The notes beneath the pieces are model-generated. The model ran no database searches, was not told the DNA's origin, and was given only the letters and a program-made list of their open reading frames with translations. A stretch of 64,000 nt of DNA from Andreprevotia chitinilytica DSM 18519 (GTDB taxonomy: Bacteria > Pseudomonadota > Gammaproteobacteria > Burkholderiales > Chitinibacteraceae), in NCBI RefSeq assembly GCF_000711875.1, contig NZ_JONM01000016.1, positions 1 through 64,000 of the forward strand. The letters are read 5' to 3'. Shown one piece after another: positions 56,310 to 64,000 of this stretch. Numbering within the stretch: the stretch's first letter is position 1; every line of letters starts with the position of its first letter. A program made the position numbers and the translations under genes.

Positions 56310-58391
56310 ATGAAGCCCTCTCTGAAGCGGATTGCCCGCCTGCTCTGCCCGATGTTCTTGACTGCCGCCGGTTTGCTTCACGCTGAACCGTCCTTGATCG
56401 GCCAATCCGGATTGATTCATATGCCGGATGCACGCATTGGCCAGCAGGATGATTTGCAGGTGGGCTACGGTTATGTTGACCCTTACTTCACCTTCTGGAC
56501 CAGCGTGGCGTTTCTGCCTCGCTGGGAGCTATCGGCTCGATACACACGGGTGAGTGGTGTATCTGCGTTGAGCACAAGCTATGGCAGCGAAAAGGACAAG
56601 GCGTTCGATAGCAAGCTATTGCTGCTAACAGAAGGGTCATACTGGCCAGCCCTTGCGATTGGATATCAGGATTTTCTCGGTAATCAATTGTTTGAAGCCA
56701 AATATCTCGTCGCTAGCAAAAAACTTGGACCGGTTGATCTGACTCTGGGGGCGGGATCGGGGCGGATCAAGGGTGCGTTCGGCGGAGCGCGTTACCGGAT
56801 TAACGATCAGTGGGCGTTGGTTGGTGAATACAATGCGATCGATACAAGCCGTACGAACATTGATCAGACATCAGATGCTCACTTGCATCGCAAAGGCCCT
56901 GCTGCCGGGGTCGAATACCGCTGGGGCTGGCTCGGTGCTCAAGCGAGTTATAGCCGCGATGCCAAATGGGGCCTGAATGCATTCGTCGATGTGCCGCTGA
57001 ATGCCAGGGAATTCATCCCGAAGATCGATGAGCCAGCTCCTTATATCGATGCCACTCCACGCCCGACCGCAAAGGAATGGCAAACCGATCCGCAGTACCT
57101 TGGCCATCTACGCGATGAGCTGGTGCGGGAAAACTTCCGCAATATCGCCATCGAGTATCGCGGCGACACGCTCAAATTGGCGCTGACCAACTCACGTATT
57201 TCCGACATGAACCGTGCCGTCGGCCGCGCTGCGCGCGTAGCGACGGCGCTGGCCCCGATTGAGATGCGGCGTATTGAGATCACTTACGGCGTTAACGACA
57301 CCCCGGTCGTCACCTATGCGTTTGGCGATAGCGACAAGCTGGTCGATTATTTTGGCGGCGTGGTCGGCAAGGATGAATTGGCGCCGACGGTGGAGCGGCA
57401 TTGGTCCGATCCGAAGCAACAGCCGGCTCCGCCTGAATATGCTTTTTGGTCCGCGCTGGCTGATGCCGGCCGGATGCAATTGCAGGTGGGTGAGGAAGGG
57501 GACGTGGTGCGGTTGAAGGCCGAAGATGCCCAAGCGAGCCGCATCCGTGTTGCGCCATACACGCGCTTCTTTTTCAATGATCCGAGCGGTGCGCTCAAAT
57601 ACGAGCTGGGCCTGGTCGCCACGTATTACCAGAAGCTGGCGCAGCAAACCTGGTTGCACGCCGGTGTGGCCGCTTCGTTGCTGGAAAATGTCAGCGACGT
57701 CACTCAGCCTTCGAATAGTCAGTTGCCGCACGTACGTAGCGATATTGCCAATTACATGCGTGCCAGACGTTATCGGGTCGATGACGTCACAGTATCGCGC
57801 CTGTTCAATCTCGCGCCGGGTTGGTATGCCCGCGCCAGCGGCGGCTTGTACGAGCAGATGTACGGCGGAGCAGGTGGTCAGGTGCTCTATTACTTGCCGA
57901 ATTGGCCGGTGGCATTTGACGTCAACGTTGATTGGGTCAAGCAGCGCGACCCGCAACGGCCGCTAGGCTTTCGCGACTACCAGACGCTGACTGGCTTCTT
58001 TAATACGCATGTTGAATTGCCGTTGGGATTGTCCGCGACGGCTCGCATCGGCCGCTTCCTTGCCAAGGACACCGGTGTGCGGCTGGAGTTGCAGCGGCGC
58101 TTCAATAGCGGCGTGACAATCGGTGGTTGGTACACGCGCACCAATGGTCACGACGTGACCTCACCTGGGAGCCCGGATAGCCCGTATTACGATAAAGGTT
58201 TTTTCGTGTCCATCCCGCTCGACATCATGCTTACCAAGGACACCAAGGCCGGTGGCACGATTGCACTGTCACCATGGACGCGTGATGTTGGTCAGATGGT
58301 CTATTACCCATCTGACTTGTACAACCTGCTGCACAAGAGCGCAGTGGTCGATTACAACGAGCCGAACTGGTTCGATGCGCTCAACAAATAA
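56310..58391 (+). CDS. YjbH-like outer-membrane exopolysaccharide protein
   Basis: This 693-residue protein has a signal peptide (cleaved near residue 25, LLHAEP), then the YjbH pattern from SLIGQSGLIHMPDARIGQQD through long beta-rich segments to a C-terminal barrel-like region ending NWFDALNK. YjbH of E. coli belongs to the yjbEFGH operon for an EPS and is predicted to be outer-membrane. Here it stands alone, next to the 31-kb locus but separated by rng, so it may serve that polymer or another one. Confidence 0.85.
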   Translation: MKPSLKRIARLLCPMFLTAAGLLHAEPSLIGQSGLIHMPDARIGQQDDLQVGYGYVDPYFTFWTSVAFLPRWELSARYTRVSGVSALSTSYGSEKDKAFDSKLLLLTEGSYWPALAIGYQDFLGNQLFEAKYLVASKKLGPVDLTLGAGSGRIKGAFGGARYRINDQWALVGEYNAIDTSRTNIDQTSDAHLHRKGPAAGVEYRWGWLGAQASYSRDAKWGLNAFVDVPLNAREFIPKIDEPAPYIDATPRPTAKEWQTDPQYLGHLRDELVRENFRNIAIEYRGDTLKLALTNSRISDMNRAVGRAARVATALAPIEMRRIEITYGVNDTPVVTYAFGDSDKLVDYFGGVVGKDELAPTVERHWSDPKQQPAPPEYAFWSALADAGRMQLQVGEEGDVVRLKAEDAQASRIRVAPYTRFFFNDPSGALKYELGLVATYYQKLAQQTWLHAGVAASLLENVSDVTQPSNSQLPHVRSDIANYMRARRYRVDDVTVSRLFNLAPGWYARASGGLYEQMYGGAGGQVLYYLPNWPVAFDVNVDWVKQRDPQRPLGFRDYQTLTGFFNTHVELPLGLSATARIGRFLAKDTGVRLELQRRFNSGVTIGGWYTRTNGHDVTSPGSPDSPYYDKGFFVSIPLDIMLTKDTKAGGTIALSPWTRDVGQMVYYPSDLYNLLHKSAVVDYNEPNWFDALNK

Positions 58392-58506
58392 GATGGTTTT
58401 CGGCGAGTGTTACTGTTGGTTGGGTGTGTGCATCGATACGTTTTCATACATGCGAATGTATTGCGACTTTGGCAAAATGGCCGTTTTGCATAAGTAGGTT
58501 GATGTC

Positions 58507-59037
58507 ATGTCCGAAGCCACCAAGGAACCGTGGTTGAACCAGCTGGCGCTGGTCACGGTGATTCTCGCTGTCTGTGCCACGCTGTCTACGTTCAAGGGCG
58601 GCGGCTATTCGACCAAGAGCTTGATCAACCAGCAGCTGGCATCTGATCAGTGGGCGTATTACCAGGCCAAGAGCACCAAACAGAATCTGTATGAGTTGCA
58701 GATTGGTCAGCTGGAATTGCAACTGCAAACCTTGCCACCGAATAGCCCGGCACTAGCGGCCTATACCGCCAAGCTCGGCGAATACAAGGGCAAGGTTGCC
58801 CATTACGACGACGACCGCAAGAAAGCCGAGCAGACCGCCCGTGCGTTCGAAGCGGAGCGCGACGATGCGCAGAAACACGGCAAGCCGTTCGGGCTGGCGG
58901 TGATCTTTCTGCAGGTGGCGATCTTGATGTCGTCGATTGCGGCCTTGATGAAGCGGCGGGCGATCTGGTTGGCTGCCTTGCCGCTGGGCGTGGTAGGCGT
59001 TGCGTATTTCTTTGATGGGTTCTGGTTGTTCTTTTAA
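58507..59037 (+). CDS. DUF4337 membrane protein
   Basis: This 176-residue protein has an N-terminal helix (LALVTVILAVCATLSTF), a long charged coiled-coil-like middle with TYDD-like Lys/Glu repeats, and two C-terminal helices (LAVIFLQVAILMSSIAALM; LAALPLGVVGVAYFFDGFWL). This is the DUF4337 layout. The function of the family is not known. The gene stands alone between yjbH and the convergent holA, and an inverted repeat GCAAAA-TTTTGC lies about 20 bases upstream. Confidence 0.82.
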   Translation: MSEATKEPWLNQLALVTVILAVCATLSTFKGGGYSTKSLINQQLASDQWAYYQAKSTKQNLYELQIGQLELQLQTLPPNSPALAAYTAKLGEYKGKVAHYDDDRKKAEQTARAFEAERDDAQKHGKPFGLAVIFLQVAILMSSIAALMKRRAIWLAALPLGVVGVAYFFDGFWLFF

Positions 59038-59053
59038 TTGACCCAGGGTGGGT

Positions 59054-60067
59054 TCAGCGCACGAGGGCCTTGCCCATCAACCCCAATCCCATCCCCCGCA
59101 ACTCATCCCAAGCATCGCCTTGGCCAATCCCCTTCACCATGCGATCAATCTCTGCTGCCTGGGCGAGCGCAGTGCGCAAGGTGCTGGCCTTGACGCGAGT
59201 CAACGCTCCTTCGATATAGCGTTGCTTGGAGCCCCAGATGCGGTTTTCTTTCATCAGCTGCGCCATCGGCGTGCCACGGGCGCGGCCTTGGCCGATGCGG
59301 TAGAGGGCGCGGGTTTCTTCGGTGAGGGCCCAGAGGACCAAGTGCGGCGCTTCGCCTTCCGCCTTGAGGCCATCAAGCATGCGCACGAAACGCGTTGGGT
59401 CGCCGGCCAGTAGCGTCTCGCCAAGTTGGAAGACATCGAAGCGGGCGACGTTGGCGACTGCGGCCTGCACATCATCGAGCGTGATATCGCCTTGTGGATG
59501 CAACAGGCCGAGTTTCTGGATTTCCTGATGCGCGGCAAACAGGTTGCCTTCGACCCGGTCGGCCAGGAAGTCGAGCGCCTCGGTGGAGAGCCGTTGTTGC
59601 TGCTTGGCCAGTCGGCTCGCCATCCATTCCGGCAATTGGTGGCGCTCGATCGGTTTGGCTTCGATGACCTCGCCGGCACCGGAAAGCGCTTGGAACCACT
59701 TGCCGTTGAGTGCCGTGCGTTCAAGCTTGGGCAACAGCACCAAGGTCAGCGTATCGGGCGGGAGGTCGCTGCAGAAGGCTTCGATGTGCTTTGCGCCCTC
59801 CACACCGGGTTTGCCGGTCGGGATGCGCAACTCCAGCAGTTTCTTGTCGGCAAACAGCGAGAGCGAATTGCCGCTCATGATCAGCCGGCTCCATTGGAAG
59901 CCGGTTTCCACTGTCATTACTTCGCGCTCGGTGTAGCCTTTTGTGCGGGAGGTATCGCGAATGGCTTGCGCCGCCTCCTGGATCAAGAAGGCTTCGTCGC
60001 CATGCAGCGTGTAGAGCGGCGCAAGTTCGCCGTTTAGATGCCGGCCGAGCTGATCAATTCTGAGCAT
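59054..60067 (-). CDS. holA: DNA polymerase III subunit delta
   Basis: This 337-residue protein is the usual HolA size, with the family-typical start LRIDQLGRHLNGELAPLYTL HGDE (AAA-like fold) and YLDRVEGNL-type segment (here LADRVEGNLFAAHQEIQKL). Delta is part of the clamp loader and opens the beta clamp. The start shares one base with the lptE stop (TGATG), giving the leuS-lptE-holA operon common in proteobacteria. No clear terminator follows. Confidence 0.93.
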   Translation of the reverse strand: MLRIDQLGRHLNGELAPLYTLHGDEAFLIQEAAQAIRDTSRTKGYTEREVMTVETGFQWSRLIMSGNSLSLFADKKLLELRIPTGKPGVEGAKHIEAFCSDLPPDTLTLVLLPKLERTALNGKWFQALSGAGEVIEAKPIERHQLPEWMASRLAKQQQRLSTEALDFLADRVEGNLFAAHQEIQKLGLLHPQGDITLDDVQAAVANVARFDVFQLGETLLAGDPTRFVRMLDGLKAEGEAPHLVLWALTEETRALYRIGQGRARGTPMAQLMKENRIWGSKQRYIEGALTRVKASTLRTALAQAAEIDRMVKGIGQGDAWDELRGMGLGLMGKALVR

Positions 60068-60564
60068 CAGGGCTGCTGCGCGTCAGGGTGGGTCGCAACA
60101 GCGGTGATGCGGCGCAGGATTTGTAGCGCAGCGTCACGTTGCATGTCCTTGATCAGCAACGCGGCTTCCGCGTCCTTGCCCAGCGGGTTGTTCTCGTCGT
60201 AGCTGTAATCACGGAACAGGCTGAGGTGCCCGTCATCGATCAAGGTATCTTTGTCGCGGCGCACGCGGTAATTCACCGTGTAGATGATCCGATATTCGCT
60301 CACGCGGCCAGCGCCGTTGATGGTCAACACTTGCTGGCGATTCGTCTCCAGTACGACATCGATCTGCACTGCGGCTGGCGATGCGGCATCCAGCAGGGTG
60401 ACTTGCGGCAGCACTCGCAGCAGCTCCTTGAGCTGTTGGGCTGTGCCGCCCGCGCCGGTCACATAGGCCGACGGGAAGGCAAACACTGGGTTTGGCCCTT
60501 GGCCGCGCAGGTGGAAGCCGCAAGCTGCGAGCAGCAAGGTGGCGAGAATCAGCAGTCGGCGCAT
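60067..60564 (-). CDS. lptE: LPS-assembly lipoprotein LptE
   Basis: This 165-residue lipoprotein has a signal with lipobox LLAACG (Cys about 15) and a GFHLRGQ start typical of LptE (RlpB). It plugs the LptD barrel and helps insert LPS into the outer membrane. ATG 60564 (MRRLLILATLLLA) starts the signal peptide; the upstream open frame crosses a hairpin at 60583-60604 and is rejected. It lies between leuS and holA, as in E. coli. Confidence 0.92.
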   Translation of the reverse strand: MRRLLILATLLLAACGFHLRGQGPNPVFAFPSAYVTGAGGTAQQLKELLRVLPQVTLLDAASPAAVQIDVVLETNRQQVLTINGAGRVSEYRIIYTVNYRVRRDKDTLIDDGHLSLFRDYSYDENNPLGKDAEAALLIKDMQRDAALQILRRITAVATHPDAQQP

Positions 60565-60582
60565 GCCAGCTCCAGAAATGGG

Positions 60583-60604
60583 GGAGCGAGCCGCAGCTCG
60601 CTCC
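60583..60604. repeat. REP-like hairpin between leuS and lptE
   Basis: GGAGCGAGC-CGCA-GCTCGCTCC is a perfect 9-bp stem with a 4-base loop. Its arm GGAGCGAGC is the same as the start of the REP arms at 226-300, so it may be a solo member of that family. Confidence 0.6.
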
Positions 60605-60641
60605 GATGGGTTGGGCAACAGTTTGCTAGGCAATAACGCGC

Positions 60642-63293
<2,652 letters not shown>

Positions 63294-63314
63294 TTATATC
63301 GTCCAGGAGGTTCC

Positions 63315-64000
63315 ATGCGTGTGCTGTTGTCTTTGATAGTCGGTCTTTCCTGCGCTTTTATCGTTGCCGAAAGGGCATTGGCTGCGCCTGCCACGGTTGA
63401 GGCAGTGCAATATCCGGCGTGGCTGGAGCGTGGCGGCGTGAAAAAACCGCTGCAACCAGGCTTGCCACTGGCCGCCAATGACCGGATCACCACCGGCGCG
63501 GGCGCTCGGGTTTATCTGGTCTTACCGGAGGGGAGCCGGGTCAAGCTGGGTGAGGATGCCAGCTTTACGGTCGACAAGATCAATGAATCGGACGGCAAGA
63601 CTGGCACGTTCCGCGCCGCACTCAATGTGCTCAAGGGCGCATTCCGCTTTACGACAGACGCACTCGCCAAGGCCAATCGCCGCGAGGTAGACATACGCGT
63701 GGCGACGGTCACGGCCGGGATTCGTGGCACTGATCTATGGGGCAAGGCGGCGGATGACACAGATCTGGTTTGCTTGCTGGAGGGCAAGATCGCAGTGGCG
63801 GCGGAGGGGCAGCCGCAACAGCAGATGGATCAGCCTTTGACCTTCTACGTGGCTGCCAAAGGCCAGGCACCCGAGCCGATTGCGCCGGTCGACCCGGACA
63901 AGCTCAAGCAATGGTCGCAAGAAACGGAAGTACGGCCGGGGGCCGGCGAAGCGCGTAACGCCGGCAGTTGGCGTCTGGTGTTGGCGCGGCCGGCAACGCA
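63315..64000 (+). CDS. FecR-domain protein, cut by window edge
   Basis: The open frame from ATG 63315 runs to the last base without a stop, giving at least 228 residues. AGGAGG lies 6 bases upstream, the best ribosome site in the neighbourhood. A signal peptide (cleaved after ALAAP, about residue 24) is followed by a FecR-type periplasmic beta-domain (GARVYLVLPEGSRVKLGEDA, then VATVTAGIRGTDLWGK). FecR domains sense or scaffold in the periplasm, and stand-alone exported versions occur with LysM or CHAD partners. The rest of the gene is outside the window. Divergent from leuS. Confidence 0.82.
   Translation, partial: MRVLLSLIVGLSCAFIVAERALAAPATVEAVQYPAWLERGGVKKPLQPGLPLAANDRITTGAGARVYLVLPEGSRVKLGEDASFTVDKINESDGKTGTFRAALNVLKGAFRFTTDALAKANRREVDIRVATVTAGIRGTDLWGKAADDTDLVCLLEGKIAVAAEGQPQQQMDQPLTFYVAAKGQAPEPIAPVDPDKLKQWSQETEVRPGAGEARNAGSWRLVLARPAT

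Overview
The window reads as a chromosomal segment of a Gram-negative betaproteobacterium, most likely from the Neisseriales / Chitinibacteraceae neighbourhood. This is judged from gene content and protein style (PqiAABC with a split PqiA, a SPOR protein next to DsbA, FtrABCD-type iron uptake, LeuS-LptE-HolA order, and LptE, DsbA and YjbH outer-membrane biology). The exact genus cannot be fixed without a database search. No tRNA, rRNA, CRISPR array or prophage was seen.

Layout. 1-377: the tail of an IS481-type transposase with its terminal repeats, then two palindromic intergenic repeats. 378-2160: rsuA and a patatin-like lipase. 2577-7781 (minus): a pqiA1-pqiA2-pqiB-pqiC lipid-transport operon, dsbA, and a SPOR cell-division protein. 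8086-11302: a four-gene ferrous/ferric iron uptake operon (P19, cupredoxin, Ftr1 permease, polyferredoxin) behind a Fur-box-like palindrome. 11496-18063: argH, an ElaA acetyltransferase, a lysine-free lipoyl-like protein, a YdcZ transporter, a YejK/NdpA nucleoid protein, and a divergent LysR regulator / SDR pair. 18181-23128: rlhA, thiC under a TPP riboswitch, and a pcm-type methyltransferase.

23372-54612: a ~31 kb surface-polysaccharide locus, all on the plus strand and mostly with overlapping start and stop codons. It encodes an exporter (Wza-like), a chain-length protein (Wzz-like), dTDP-L-rhamnose synthesis (rfbBDAC), UDP-ManNAcA synthesis (wecB, wecC), a 3-amino-sugar branch (C3 dehydrogenase, aminotransferase, N-acetyltransferase) and an acetamidino-forming trio (HisH, HisF, WbpG-type amidotransferase). 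A second, unassigned SDR/aminotransferase/acyltransferase module, a flippase (Wzx), a polymerase (Wzy) and two glycosyltransferases follow. The last part holds a two-domain dehydrogenase paired with a heparinase II/III-type lyase, and a bacillosamine-type module (PglC-, PglD-, PglE- and PglF-like). Taken together they predict a Wzx/Wzy-type polymer that starts on a 2,4-diamino sugar, contains rhamnose and carries a diaminouronic acid, possibly amidinated. The middle of the locus is visibly richer in A+T than its flanks and holds several G7-G9 tracts.

54622-64000: housekeeping genes resume with rng, a YjbH-type outer-membrane protein, a DUF4337 membrane protein, leuS-lptE-holA (minus strand) and a FecR-domain gene cut by the right edge.

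The most interesting points are the acetamidino-sugar route that lacks an obvious UDP-GlcNAc dehydrogenase, the dehydrogenase/lyase pair, the unassigned second amino-sugar module, the poly-G tracts in glycan genes, the lysine-free lipoyl-like protein, the 15-bp repeat read in two frames at the pqiA2/pqiB overlap, and a readable translational switch behind the thiC riboswitch.
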